A stretch of DNA of 64,000 bases from Opeltia flavorubescens (GCA_000442125.1 KE546986.1:1-64000), one strand, 5' to 3'. Positions 26,080-39,061 are shown, numbered from the stretch's first letter. Numbers and translations: made by a program. Notes: a model not told the origin generated them from the letters alone.

Positions 26080-27956
26080 AATTATTTAGTATATAATCTA
26101 ATAATCGCTTTTTTATATATTTTAAACTTTGAAAAATTGCTTTTAAAGCTTATCTTATTAAATAAAACTAATAGAATAATAATTAAATCTAGTAATTTTG
26201 ATAATAATTAAAAAAGGTATAGTTATAAATAACCTTTAAAAATATTAGCTAAAATATTAATAAAATTATCTTAAATTAAATTAGTTGTTTTTACTATAAA
26301 CTAGTTATTATAAAATATCTAGATAATTAGTAATAGCGGAGATAAAAATTCTAATATTATATTTGATAAGAACTATAATAATATCGATAATTAAAATATT
26401 ATTTAACGATATATTATAGATTTTTAATATATATATACTATTTATTTTAAATAAAACTCTCTAATATTTATATATAGAAGCCGCTTTTAATATTTAAAAG
26501 CTGATTTAGATTATTTTAATTTATTATTACTATTTTCGATATTATTAATAAATAAATTATTAAATTTATCGCACTTTATTAAAAGATAGCGAATAATTTT
26601 ATTATTAAGTCTTACTAAGAAGTATATACTATTTAAGGAACAGTTAATTTATATATCGCGATAAATATAAAAGTTATATTTATAGATATAATATATATAA
26701 AATAAATTTTAGTTAAATCTAGAATATAAAATTTAAATAAATCTAATAGAATTTTATATATTTTTAAATACGGTATTCTACTATTGAATTTACTATTTAA
26801 GAATTTTTGGAAAAAGAAAACGATAATTTTAATAGAATAAAACCAGTATTTTAAATTTATACTACTAGTAATAAATATTAAATAAATTTTATATATAATT
26901 ATCTTTTTAAAGCGTTTAACGGTTTGATTTTACTATAAATTTTTGATAATAATATATTTCTAGTATATACTATATTCTATAAAGTTAATAATAAAAAATT
27001 TATTTTTATATTTACTATAATTATTATTTTAAAAACGTTTAATTTTATAAAAACCTATTTTATAAAATACCCGAAGTTTTTTTTTATAAATATAAGTAGT
27101 TTCGATATTTTTAGTTTTGCTATATAATATATTATATATTTAAATTATATTATTCAATTCAATTAGTATATAGACTATATTATTATAAGCTATCGAAAAT
27201 CAGTAGAAGGTTATTTAAATAGGACTTATAATATTTAAATATATTAGTTCTTTTTATAATCTATTAGATTTTATCCGCGATATATTAAAGTAACTATATT
27301 ATTTATTAGAGGATAATATTTAAATATATAGTTATCTAGAATCTTTTTTTAATTAATACCGATCGATTAACTAGTAAACTTTTAAAGGTTTTAATTACTA
27401 ATATAATCTAAATATATATATTAAATCTTTTCGATATTTTTTTTAATAGCTATAAAATATATATTTATAGCTTTTGATAAATTTAATAAAAGTAATTTTA
27501 TTAAATATAGTAAATAGTATTAACCGCGTCTATTAATTATTAATATAATTTTAAAGGTTTTAAAATTAAAATAAAAACTTTTATTTAATATTTTAAATTT
27601 AGTATTTTTCTTCTAAAACTAGTCTATTAACAATAGATTAGCAACTAATTTTAGCGTATACTAAATATCTATAATTATAATTAAATTTAATTCTCTATTA
27701 ATTATATACTAGAATTTTAATATATTTATTTATATTAGGCCGTATTTAATATTAATATATCCTATTCTTTATATCCGTTTTAGCAGATAAAAATTATTTA
27801 GTAGATATTTTTCAAAAATAATAAACTATAAATAAGTACTATTAAATATTTATTTATTACTAAAATCTAAATTAATAACTAATAAAATAGCTATTATTTA
27901 AAAACTAATAGTTTTTTTATTATCTTTATATTTATTTTTTTTAGATTTAAAGCGCG

Positions 27957-27959
27957 AAT

Positions 27960-27981
<22 letters not shown>
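27957..27981. repeat. (ATT)n microsatellite
   Basis: About eight ATT units in the Copia-2 body. On the minus strand they would give poly-Asn or poly-Ile, fitting a low-complexity linker in the ancestral polyprotein. Confidence 0.8.
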
Positions 27982-27991
<10 letters not shown>

Positions 27992-30083
27992 ATTTTTTAT
28001 TTTCCTTTTAATTTTTATTATTTATACTATTACTTCTAGTAATATTATAACTATTATAGCTATTATAATTTTTATAACTACTTTTATAACTATTTTAATT
28101 TCTTTTATATTATTTTAAACGGAGTTTAAAATAACTTCTTTTATAGCTTTTAACTATTTAACCTGGTTATTTATAGATAGTATACTAATCCGTTGAACGT
28201 TTTTTATTATTTGTAGCTAATACTATTATTAAATTAATAAAAATAATAACTTATTAAAAGTATCTCTTTCTTTTAATTATATAGACTATTTTATTTAAAA
28301 TACTACTTTATATACTCGCTTTGAATATAATAATATTAGTAATAGTATAAATAATATTAGAAATTAAAAAATTAGGTTTAAAACCCGAAAAAAAATTATT
28401 AATAAATTTTAGTCTAAAAAAATATAATTTATAATTAAAAATTTATTATTTAAATAGTAAAATTCTATTATATATTTTTTAACATTTTTAAATTATAAAT
28501 AATAAAAATTACTAAAATAAACCTAGATTGAATTTAAATTAATCGTTTTTTATAGTTTAAAACTAGTTTTAAACTTAGTAAATATTTATAATAAAATATC
28601 TATATAATTTTCGATCCTATAAATACTTAATTTATAGATTATTTTAATAGTTTTATATATTCTATTATTACGATATCATTGTAGAAAAATAAATATATAA
28701 TAATTAAAAACTTTTTTAAAAATATTATCTAGTTTATTAATTAAGAGGAGTTTTTGATTATAATAATTTTATAGTTTTTAATTATTAGATATATATTTAA
28801 AGTCTGATTTATAGAATTATAAAATTTAAGTTTTTTAAACTAATAATATTTTTATTAAAAGATATAATAATAAATTTATTATAGCCTCGCGAATATAATA
28901 AATTACTAAATATTTATAATCGACTAGATATTAAAATAAATAAAATAAAATAAAATAAAAGAGCTACTAAATAATATATTAGCCGCTAGTTCAAAAAGAT
29001 ATAATAATAATAGAAATATAGATAATTTATTAATATTAATTTTAATTTATTATACTAATATAAAAATTAAAAATCTAGATAATTAAAAATCGAAATTCTA
29101 ATTATTAAATTTACTAAAATTACTATTGATAATATTTATAATATATTAGTATTTATTAAAGTTTTAAAGCTTTTTAATAATTTAACGGAAACTTTTACCG
29201 ATATATTATATATAAAAACTTAGGGGTAAACCTTTTAAAAAGTAATTTTTAATAAAATATTTAAAGTATTTATTTATTTTATAGAAATAAAAGATATTTT
29301 AGATAATAAAGTATAAAATTATTCTAATAGATTTACTATAGCTAATATAGCAAGTAATATAAAGGCTAGAAAAGTAGATAATAGATATTTAGAGGCTTTT
29401 TATATAATAATATATTATATAATCGTTTTAATAAATAGTAAATAAATTTTAAACTTTTTAACTACTACAAATAACTAATAATATATTATAATAGCTAGAA
29501 AACTATTAATTAACCCTTTTTTTATAGATAAAATCTAGTATAATAACAATAATAGTTTTTTTATTTATATTTTAAAACTACTAGGAAAACTAATAAATAT
29601 TTATATAATTGTTTAAATATTTGAATTTTTTTTAAAATAGTAGAAAAAAAAATTTAAAAGTACTATAATAGTTTTATTAACTAATAATAGTATTTTATTA
29701 TCCTAATTTTATATCGTTTTTTTGAAAATAGTAAAATATAACTATAAAATAGATTAATATTCTATTTAAAGTTTGATATAATAATTACTTAATAGATAAA
29801 ATATAAAGGGTAAATATATAAATTAGTTTAGCCGATAAATCTAGATTATATTAATATATAAAATCTAAAAACTATAATATAATATATAATAATTAGAAAT
29901 TAAACTCGTTCTTTTTTCTATTTATTTTACTTAAAAATTTTATATATTACTCGCCTCGTTAGAAATTTTATAAAAAGCTCTAGTATATATTTAAATATAA
30001 TATATATTAGTAATCTTAGAAAGTATTTATATAAAAATATAAACAATAAATCAAATAATATAAAAAATAAACTATAATCTCTT

Positions 30084-30094
30084 GGCTTATAACC
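30084..30094 (-). other. Copia-2 primer-binding-like site
   Basis: GGCTTATAACC directly abuts the right (5') LTR. Read on minus it is GGTTATAAGCC starting at the LTR edge. The identical 11-mer abuts the 5' LTR of Copia-1 at 52,599-52,609. A conserved sequence in this position is expected of a tRNA primer-binding site. The tRNA was not identified. Confidence 0.6.
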
Positions 30095-30282
30095 TATTAA
30101 ATTTTTATTTATAGAATACTACTTAATTAATAAACTAGTAGGTTCTATTTATTTTATATCTAGATAACTTCAGTAGTTAGAGATATTTCTATACTAATTT
30201 CACCCGATTAAATAAATAAAACTTTATTAAAGCTTTATAAAAGTATTTATTTTAATATATTTAGCGGTATACTATTTATTTA
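30095..30282 (-). repeat. Copia-2 5' LTR (right)
   Basis: 188 bp, partner of 9,240-9,427. The five bases that follow, CTTTC, are the right-hand candidate target duplication. Confidence 0.85.
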
Positions 30283-30680
30283 CTTTCGATATATCTATTC
30301 CGGCCTTTTTTATTATTTTATTCTTTTTTCGATTAGCGTAAAATATTATATTAGACCGGTTTTAAATATTTAGTTTAAATTTCACGTTTTTTTTATAAAT
30401 ATTTTAATACTATTTTTCTTTATAGTAATTCTAGTACTAGTTTTTTTAATTCGCTTCTAAATATTAGTAAATAATATTTATTTAATATATTTATTAGTAA
30501 TATTTTTCTTTTAATTTTAAAAAAAAGATAATAGTAGAAAATCTAGGTTTAATTAGATTTTTAAAATTGGTTTTAATAAATATTTTATTTTTAAATTTCG
30601 TTTAAATTTTTTCTAGTCGATTTGGAGAAAGTATTAATTAAATATAGAAAATTAATAAACTAAACGATTTAAAAACTGTA

Positions 30681-30810
30681 ATATTAGTAAAAAATATTAG
30701 TAAAAAATATTAGTAAAAAATATTAGTAAAAAATATTAGTAAAAAATATTAGTAAAAAATATTAGTAAAAAATATTAGTAAAAAATATTAGTAAAAGATA
30801 TTAATAAAAA
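30681..30810 (+). repeat. 13-bp tandem repeat, ten units
   Basis: Ten contiguous 13-bp units of consensus ATATTAGTAAAAA. The first eight are identical; the ninth has a G at its last base and the tenth is ATATTAATAAAAA. The exact repetition inside RIP-scrambled DNA means the array expanded after, or late in, the RIP episodes. Confidence 0.95.
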
Positions 30811-31320
30811 CTATCTATTAATAAAAAATTAGATAAATTTAAATCTAGAAATTATAATATCTCGAAAATATATAATAATAGTAAACTAAACTACTAGAAT
30901 ATTTTTATCTTTTACTATAAAAATAAGCGTACAGCTTATATTTAAAGGCTAAAATTTAATTATATTATTTAAATAATAAACTACTCTTAAAAGGTTTCGG
31001 TATTTTATTAAAATATATAGTAATTTTAGCTATTTAAATATTATTCTATTCGATAATTATTAAAAAAGCTTAAAATATTAAATAAAAATATAATTTTATA
31101 AAAATATATCGAGAAATAAAATAATAAATAGTAGTTTAATATAATTTATTTAAAATTCTATATAGAATTAATAGAAAAAAATATTTTAAAATTATATATA
31201 AATGAAATTTACTAGAAATTAAAACTTTTTATAAAAAAAACAATTTATAAAAAAAAATTATTATATTATTTTACAAATTCATAAAATCTATATATAATTA
31301 TAATTTAGTGAAATTATATT

Positions 31321-31449
31321 AATTTTATAATTTATAAAATTTCAGAAAACAAATATTAATATAATAATTAGCGAATAAATATAATCTATAGAATTAAAAT
31401 ATATAAATAAAAGTATTTTCTGAAATTATTAATTATAAATTATAAATTA
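31321..31449. repeat. Imperfect ~40-bp inverted repeat (MITE-like)
   Basis: The left arm (31,321-31,360) contains ATAATTTATAAA then ATTTCAGAAAA. The right arm (~31,409-31,449) contains TTTTCTGAAAT then ATAAATTATAAATT. The arms pair with small gaps around a ~50 bp centre. No clear target duplication was found. Confidence 0.6.
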
Positions 31450-31551
31450 TCAATTCTTTTAATAGAAAATAAAATTATTAAATAAAAAATTAATATAGCT
31501 TTAATAATAATAGAATATAAGTAAAAAATATATAAAAAATTTGATTATATA

Positions 31552-31795
31552 TAGACTGGTCAGGTCGGGTCGGGTTAAATCGGGTTGAACCCGGGTTTTT
31601 AGCTTAGCAGTCGGTTCCAGATTAGATTACTAGTAAGTTAAATCGAATTTAAATCGGGTTACTAACGAGGTAAATTAATTTTAAATTTTAATTTTTAAAT
31701 TAAAAGTCGGGTTAAATAATAAAATTTAAAATAATAATCTAACCTAATAATTTAACCTAACCCGATTTTTTTATAGACTATATTACTAAAAGTTT
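31552..31795 (+). mobile_element. Orphan hAT-type terminus
   Basis: Begins TAGACTGGTCAGGTCGGGTC and continues with GGGTT and AACCCGGGT, the inverted counterpart of the right ends at 37,230 and 57,701. CGGGT/ACCCG motifs recur to ~31,770. No matching right end with an equal 8-bp duplication was found, so it is a truncated copy or one whose partner is displaced. The full ancestral sequence would begin CAGACTGG, as in hAT termini. Confidence 0.6.
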
Positions 31796-33656
31796 AAGTT
31801 TTAAAATTTAAATAAATTTTTTATTTTATTATTATTTTTAAATTATAATAATTTTAGTTTTAATTTATATATATCTATTTATAGAAAAAACTTTTTTAAA
31901 AAAAATTAAATAATTTAAACTTTAGATAATTTTTATTATTAATATTAAAAGGAAATATATTTATTTCTTTTATTTATAATTATAATAAGAATATAATATT
32001 ATTAAATATTAATAAATTTTAAATATTTAAGCTCTATATTTTATTTAAATATATACTATATTTAATTAATAATAATACCGAGCTAATTTATAGTATTAAA
32101 AATAATTTATATATTTTTATTTTTGATAATTATATATTTTATATATATTATAATAAATTAAATATTTATTATATATTAAAATTATAAAACTTGTAATATA
32201 TAAAAATAATATATTTATTTTTAAAAAAATTTATTATATAGACCTTTATAGCTTTATATAACGTATTTAATATATTCAATTAAATATAATTAATTATAAA
32301 TTTTTTATATTATAGTTATTAACTCTATAATTTTATATATTAAAAAGTAATTCCTATATTAAACTGCTAAACGGTACTTTTAAAAGTAATAGTTTAATAT
32401 TTTTTTAAAATTAAAAAATTTTTTATAAAATAATAGTACTCGATTTAAAATAATACTATTATAAATATTAGTTTATTTTATTATATAAATAAAATATTAC
32501 TATTTTATATTATTTTATTAATTTCTTTAAATCGACTTTTCTATTATAATAAATTTTTTTTTATAACCGATTTTTATATTATATTTTATTACTTTTCTAT
32601 TATACTTTTTATTTTATATATTGTTTTTATTTTAAATATCTATAATTTAAAATAATTTAAAGCGGTTTTTTTTTAATATATTAACTTCGCTAATTAAAAG
32701 TATTTCTGCAGTTGATTAGGCCTATATCTAGTAAACCTTTATAGTTTAAAACCTAACTGCTATTTTATAATATATAGTCTAAGATATTTTTAAAAACGTA
32801 ACTACCCTCGCGCGAATATAAAAGAGGTAGTTTTTTATTATTTAATAGGTAATTAACTTTTTATAAACTCGGATAAACCGGTAAATTACTATTTTTAACT
32901 ATATATATTTTATTATTTAGATCTATCTATAATTAATAAATAGTAATATTATATTATTTATATCTATTTAAGATTAATAAATAATAATATTTTAAATATA
33001 TTACTATAATATATTACCAATATATTGCTTTTATATTTTAATATCTAATAACTATATAAACGCGTTTTCTATTATTATTAATAAAAATATAAAGTAATTT
33101 ATATAATAAATAAAGTAAAAAAGTAATTAATAAAAATAAATATAGTAAATACAAAGTATATAAATATTTTAATTAAATAAAAATATACTAAAACTACTAA
33201 ATAGTATAATTCCGTAATATAAAAAATAAAAAAAGTATTAAAATTAATTAATTAGTTAAAGTAGAATTTTATAGCTAAATTCAACCTTTTAATGAATAAT
33301 TTTAAATTATATTTAAAGTTTTTATTTTAGTATAAAACTATATATATTATTATATATAAAGTTTTATCTTATTATATTTAAATATTCTTTATTATATATT
33401 TCTATTTCTCGCTCTATTAAACTATTATTAATATATAGTATATAGCGATTTAATAATATAATTTTAAAAGAAAAGAAATTATATATATAAATTAATATAA
33501 ATTTTTGAATTCGATTTAAAGCAGTATAAAAATTTAAAAAAACTACTATCTATTAAATAATCGATAAAAAAAAGAAAAAAATATTTAAATAGAATTACCA
33601 GGTTTAAAAAAATAATTTTTAGATTATAAATAATTTATATACTAATATATTAAAGT
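31796..33656. other. RIPed DNA, nothing recognised
   Basis: AT-rich, stop-filled in all frames. A slightly richer patch at 32,700-32,890 (CTGCAGTTGATTAGGCC, CCCTCGCGCG) has no repeat partner that I could find in the window. Confidence 0.5.
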
Positions 33657-34230
33657 AATTATAAAAATAATATAATAGCAAGGAAACTATATAAAAGTAT
33701 AAATAATAATCTATTATATTACTATCGTATATATAGAACTATATATAAAGAATATATAGATATTTTTATCTAGAAAATTATAAACTTAAGGGGAAATTCC
33801 TTTGATTATATAAACCCCCCTTTTCTATTAATATAATATAGCGATATATTATTTTAGCCGAAATTATATAACGATTTTATAATATTATAATAAACTAGAT
33901 TATTATTAATTATAATAATATCTTCTTTTCTAGAATAATATCCTTATTATTTTATAGTAGGGCGATATATATATAATAAATAGCTTTATATTATATACTA
34001 AAAACTGTTTTATATTAATATTAATATTAGCCGTCGCGTTATAATATATTATTAATAACTTTTATTATTTAATAAATATTTACGCTAAAGTATATCTATA
34101 AAAATTAATATTATTTAATAGCTCTATTTAATAACTATATTATACTATAATAACTATAAATAATTAGAACTATTAAAGTTTAAATAATTTAATCTATATT
34201 ACCAGTATTATAAATCTCGCGTTAAATAAT
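33657..34230 (-). repeat. Gypsy-4 3' LTR (left)
   Basis: About 575 bp matching 63,296-64,000 once a 128 bp insertion in the right copy is ignored. Landmarks are GAAATTCCTTTGATTATATA, GGGCGATATATATATAATAA and TTAATAGCTCTATTTAATA. The inner end is not defined because the right copy runs off the window. Confidence 0.8.
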
Positions 34231-36049
34231 ATAATTCAATTTTTTATTTTAAAATATATAATAAATATTATTCTTTTTATATAAATTTTTTTTAATTAAA
34301 ATTTTTAATACTTTTATTATAATTTATTTTCGTTTACTAGTTTTATTTCTTTATAAATTTTTTTATAATTATTATTTCTTTATAATAAATTTTAAAAAAA
34401 TTATTTATTATTTTTATATAGTTAACTCTTTTTTATTTTTTTATAGATTATTATTTAAACGCGACTATTATTATTCCTATATAAAAGCTAGTATTTTAAT
34501 ATAACTATTTATTTATTATTATATATCGTTTTTTATATTAATAATTAAAAGCTAGTAAATATATCTATTATATTTTAGCTTATAAAATAAAATCTAATTT
34601 AGATTTTGAATATTATAATCGTTATACTAAATTTTATAAGAAATATAAACTAGTATCAACGTTTATATACTACCGCGGTTTTTCTAATATATATAGGTTT
34701 TTAAAAAGTTTACCTTTATAGTAAATAAAATAATTTCTATTATTATCGAAACATTTTTTTATAACGAGTCTAATAATATAAAACGCGTTTATTATTATAC
34801 CCACGCTATTATCTTTTATAATTATAAATATATTATAGTTTAGAAAAAAATTAAAATATAATAAAAAAAAATTACTAATATTTTTAATATTATTAAAGCT
34901 ATTTATATTTTAAAAAAATTATTAAATATAAATATTAATATAATATTTATTATTATAAATTGGTATTTTTTTTATTATTATAAATTAATATTTTTTTTAT
35001 ATTTATTTTTATTAATATAATTTTAAATCGCTTTAATTTTTTTCTTATAAAAAAAATCTTTAAATTTAATTAAAGAAAAAAATCTAAAAGTTTTTAAAAA
35101 AAAATTAATAATAATAATATAACGGTAATATAATTTTATATTTATCTAATATTATATATCTATTTTCAAATTTTTTTTTTATATATTTATTTTTGTATTC
35201 TACTTTTAAATTTATATTACTTTTAGATATTTATAGTTTTAAAGCCTATATTTTAATGAAATTTTTTTTTAATTTTGATTTTTTTTAATAATATACTTTA
35301 TAATATATATTTTCTAGTATATATTCTACTAGTAAGATTTCGTAATTATATAGATTTTTATTCTTAATATTATTCTATATTTCTAGTATTATTATTTTAT
35401 ATTTTTAATATTATTTATTATTTTACTTTTATATTTTTATATAATTTAATTATAATTTATCCTTTTTTTTATTTTTTTTTAAGTTATTTTTATTATTATT
35501 TAATAGCTTTTTAAAGTATATATAATAAAAGTCCTTTATATATTTACTAGCTTCTAATATTTATTTAATATTAAACTAGCTATTATTTTTAAAATAATAA
35601 TTAAACTATTTTTTTTAATATTATAATTTTCTATAATAATATTTTAAATCTAGTATTTTTTTAATTTTATATTATTTTTTACTATTAATAAATAAAAGTA
35701 GTAAATTTTTTTTATTTTTTTTTTTACTATTATATATAGTTTAAAAAAAAGATATAAAAAATAAAATAAATACAACCTACTAATATTAAAAATTCTAGGC
35801 GGTATAATTATAAATTTACCGATTTTATTATTTTAAAAGACTTATAAAATTTATAATCTAGTTTTTTTAATAGCCTTTTTATTTTAATATTACGCTAATT
35901 TAATTATATTAAATTATTAATAGCAAAAAATTTTATAAAATACTTTTAATTATAATATTTAAATTATATTTTTATTACTATTTTATATTAGCTTTTAAAT
36001 TAAATATATATATATATATATATTTATAGTATATTAATACGCTTTAGTT
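34231..36049 (-). other. Gypsy-4 3' part: integrase tail and UTR, no clear motif
   Basis: T-rich on plus, hence lysine-rich on minus. By position it should hold the integrase C-terminal module and any chromodomain, then the 3' UTR. I could not place a GPY/F or chromodomain motif. Confidence 0.45.
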
Positions 36050-36580
36050 ATATTATATTCAATATTATCGATTTTTAATATTATTTCTTAAATTTAAACT
36101 TTTATTAATACCAATAAAAAGTAATATTATACTAGTAAAAGTATATTTATTATTATTATATATATATTTTATAAAAAATAGCTAATAATTTTAATTATTT
36201 TAATTATAATTAATAAAACTTTTTAAAAATTATTTTAAAGTTTAGTTTTATTATTTAATTTACTTATTAACTTATAAAAAAAAATTAGTATTTAACTAGT
36301 ATTAATTCTTTAGATAATAATAAAATATAGATTAAAATTATAAAATAAAAAAAAAATTTTAATTAAAAACTAGCGATTTAAATATATTATAATAGTTATA
36401 TATTTTATTAATAAAAGTATCCGCTAGTTTTTTTATAGTTATATTTATTTAATATAAAATATATTTAATAAGCTTTATATAGTTAATTATTATAAAAATC
36501 GAATTATATATAATACGGAAGCGTTTATATAAAAGTAAATTAATAATAAAATCTATAATTAAATTATTAAACGGTTTTAA
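36050..36580 (-). pseudogene. Gypsy-4 integrase core remnant
   Basis: The minus strand reads 'FNNLIIDFIINLLLYKRF' (F-D-x-L-T-I-D-F-I-x-x-L-P) near 36,530-36,580. Next come an 'IINYIKLIKYI' block (V-D-R-x-T-K) and 'LADTFINKIYNYYNI', the helix preceding the second Asp. Further left, 'LLAIFYKIYIYNNN' matches the downstream A-E-F-A-Y-N-N helix. The usual stops replace Gln, Trp and Arg. The hAT MITE at 36,766 sits just upstream. Confidence 0.8.
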
Positions 36581-36765
36581 AAGTTTTTTTAGCGGTTATA
36601 TTTTATTATATAGTTTATACTTTATAGGTTTTATTTAAAAGTATATATAATAGATTTATATATAATATTTAATATTTTTTATTAAATTTAATTAAAAATA
36701 TTTTTAGCGAATAAACTTTAATATTTTTTTATAATTAAAATAATTTATTATAAAATTATTATAAC

Positions 36766-37230
36766 TAGACTAGTTAGTCGACCGAGTTTTATAGATAAAA
36801 TTAGGAACTAGAACCGACCCGAATCGGGTTATAAATTTTTATAACCCGACCCGGGCGGTTTCGGGTCGAATTCGGGTATTTAGGTTCGACCCGATTTTGG
36901 CGTAGATTATTAAATATAGTAGAATTCTATAAAACCGGCGCTAAATTAAAATAGAAGTAATAATTATATTAATATTTTAATTTATTAATTACTTAATTTA
37001 TATAATTTAAAGATTATTTAATATTATTAATTAATTTATAACTATTTTAATTTATTTTTTATTAAATTTTCTAATATTTTAATACCAAAGTCGGTCGGGT
37101 CGGATTATAATCGGTCGATTGAATATAATATAAGTTCGACCCGATTATAAATTGGGTTAGGTTTCGGTCCTAAAAATTAGTACCGACCCGGGTTCGATCC
37201 GATCTAACCCGACCTGACCTAACCAGTCTA
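36766..37230. mobile_element. Non-autonomous hAT-type element (MITE), 465 bp
   Basis: Flanked by a perfect 8-bp target duplication ATTATAAC (36,758-36,765 and 37,231-37,238), the length made by hAT transposases. The ends are inverted: TAGACTAGTTAG... on the left, ...CTAACCAGTCTA on the right. Internal CGGGT/ACCCG and CGACCCG motifs are dense. No room for a transposase. It has far more CpG/CpA than its surroundings. It lies inside Gypsy-4, just upstream of the integrase core. RIP could have turned an ancestral CAGACTGG end into TAGACT. Confidence 0.9.
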
Positions 37231-37238
37231 ATTATAAC

Positions 37239-38260
37239 TATATTTAAAAACTTTATACTTTATTATATTAAAAAATAAATATTATTTTTTATTATAATAA
37301 AGTAATTTTTATATTTAATATTATTTATAATTTTTATTAAATTATTCTAATATTATATAAATATTTAACGAATTATTAAATAATTTTTTTTAAAAATACT
37401 AATTTTTTAATTATATTATTAAGTTTTGAAAACCTTTTTATAATATAAAAAAAAAATAATAAAAATATATTATATATATTTTTTAAATACGCTTTTTTAA
37501 TAATTTATTACTTTAATTATAGATTTTTAAAAATATTAAAATTATTTAAAAGAATCAATTTAATATAATTATATATAATAGTATTAGGTTTATAAAAAAC
37601 TTTTAGCTTTTTATATCTTTTGAAAATATAAATTTTTATTAATATTTACCTTTTTTTTATTTTAAAAAACTTTTTTTTAATTATAAAAAATAGAATTGAT
37701 ACTTTTATATCGTTTTTTAAAGTATTATTATTTTTTTTTATTAATATTAAAGGTATTTTTTAATTATAAAAAAATATAAATAATATTAATAATATTACGC
37801 TCTTTTATATAAAAATTAAATACGAAACTTTTTATTAAAAATTTATATTTAAAAATATTTTTTAAAAATTTAATTTTTTTATTAAAAATATTAATTTTTA
37901 TTTTTTTTATTATATAATAGATTACTATTTTTTTTTAAATATTTTTAATAATAGTTTTAATATTTTTAAATAACTTTTAAAAATTTTTTAAAATATTTTT
38001 AAAATTAATTAATAATATTTTATTATTAAAATTGCTTTTTTTATTATTATTTTATAATCTTTTAATATTATTTAAAGTTTTTTATAGGCTTTTAAATTTA
38101 TTTCTATTTTATTTAATAATAGTTTTAAATAAATAGTGTTAAATTTTTAAAAAACTTTTAATCGGTTTTATATTTTTTTTAAAAGTTTTTTAAAATTTTT
38201 TAAAATATAAAATTAAATAGATATATTTTTAGTTTAAAATATTAAAAGCGGTATAAATAT
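37239..38260 (-). pseudogene. Gypsy-4 pol between RNase H and integrase, degraded
   Basis: Continuation of the Gypsy-4 minus frame between the RNase H piece and the MITE. It should hold the integrase zinc-binding region. Poly-T runs on plus and RIP stops leave no motif that I can place. Confidence 0.5.
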
Positions 38261-38797
38261 TAAAAATTTTATAGTCGTTTTTTTATAAAATTATATTAAT
38301 AGAATAAATTTTTATTATTTAAATTATATTTTAAATTAAAATTTAATTTAGCTAATTATTTTTATTATTTAATATTTTTATAATTTAATTTTTTTATTAT
38401 AAAAAAGTTATAAAAATTTGAATAACTAATAATAACTTTTATTTTATACAAGGTTTTTTTAATATAATATCGCTACTATTTATAAATTTTAAAAATAATT
38501 AATATTTCAAAATTTCTAATATTATAATTATATTCTATTATTATTTTTTTATAAAATTAATAAATAATAAAATACTAGCGGATTTATATACTAATTTTAA
38601 AAGGTTATAAAATAATTATTAAAATAGTATATTTTAAAATATTAATTTTAATATAAATTTAGGATATATAATTAAATTCTTATAAAATAAATACTATTAT
38701 AAAATATTTCTTTAATATTTAAAATATATCAGCTATTTTTTTAATTAGAATAAATTTAATATTAAATCTCTTTTTATTATTATTTTTTAATAGCGAT
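38261..38797 (-). pseudogene. Gypsy-4 RT connection and RNase H remnant
   Basis: The minus strand reads 'LLKNNNKKRFNIKFIL' next to the Gypsy-1 insertion (the L-L-K-x-x-x-K-x-F-x-W region), then 'QIYIKINILKYTI' (x-E-T-D-A-S-x-x-A-x). Lower down come 'EYNYNIRNFEILIIF' (E-x-N-Y-D-x-x-x-x-E-L-L-A-I) and 'KVIISYSNF' (K-V-x-T-D-H-x-N-L). The order and spacing are those of Ty3/gypsy RNase H. Confidence 0.8.
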
Positions 38798-38802
38798 ATT
38801 AG

Positions 38803-39061
38803 TATTATAAAGCTAATCTAATAGCAATTAAATTATCACGTGATATTTAGTATATATATTAGATAGATTTTTTAAAATTATCTTTTTGAATTTTATTTAT
38901 ATACTTTTTTTAGCTAGATTAATAGATATTTAATTTACTATATATATTACTATTCATATCGTTTATTTCTATATATTTATTTTTCTAGTATCTATTATAT
39001 ACGACGTGCTTTTTATATATATAGCTCGATTTTATTATAGGGTTATATCTAGTACTTTTAT
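38803..39061 (+). repeat. Gypsy-1 5' LTR
   Basis: 259 bp, partner of 54,867-55,125. Contains a TATA-like TTTTTATATATATAGCTCG near 39,010-39,030 that is conserved in the other LTR and is the likely promoter. The sequence AGAGCCGAAGGCGGGGCCC follows its end and is the leader/primer-binding region. Confidence 0.9.

Larger units (their letters stand above)
24961..30083 (-). pseudogene. Copia-2 gag-pol body, heavily RIPed
   Basis: By position this should hold, from right to left, gag, protease, integrase and reverse transcriptase. The translation is too degraded to place individual catalytic motifs. An Asn/Ser/Lys-rich minus-strand stretch near 27,960-28,150 could be a low-complexity gag linker. 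A run of 20 T at 26,060-26,079 lies in what should be coding sequence. Confidence 0.6.
9240..30282 (-). mobile_element. Copia-2: Ty1/copia retrotransposon, nested host
   Basis: A pair of equal-length 188 bp LTRs (9,240-9,427 and 30,095-30,282) bounds the element. Orientation is minus: a primer-binding-like 11-mer abuts the right LTR, and the RNase H remnant at 24.7-24.9 kb reads on minus. Removing the nested Gypsy-3 (10,245-24,314) leaves about 7 kb, a normal copia size. The putative target duplication is TTTTT/CTTTC, equal only after two C-to-T changes. The coding region (~24,700-29,500) is saturated with RIP stops. Gypsy-3 landed in the 3' part beyond the RNase H end. Confidence 0.85.
30283..31551. 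other. RIPed spacer with minisatellite and inverted repeat
   Basis: Between Copia-2 and the orphan hAT end. Apart from the 13-bp array at 30,681 and the inverted repeat at 31,321 (listed separately) I see no coding motif. The part from 31,200 on keeps more CpA/TpG than the rest. Confidence 0.5.

Noticed and set aside
31552-37230. One large hAT element from the left end at 31,552 to the right end at 37,230
   Set aside because: The right end at 37,230 pairs with 36,766 through a perfect 8-bp duplication, and the flank of 31,552 (ATTATATA) does not match.
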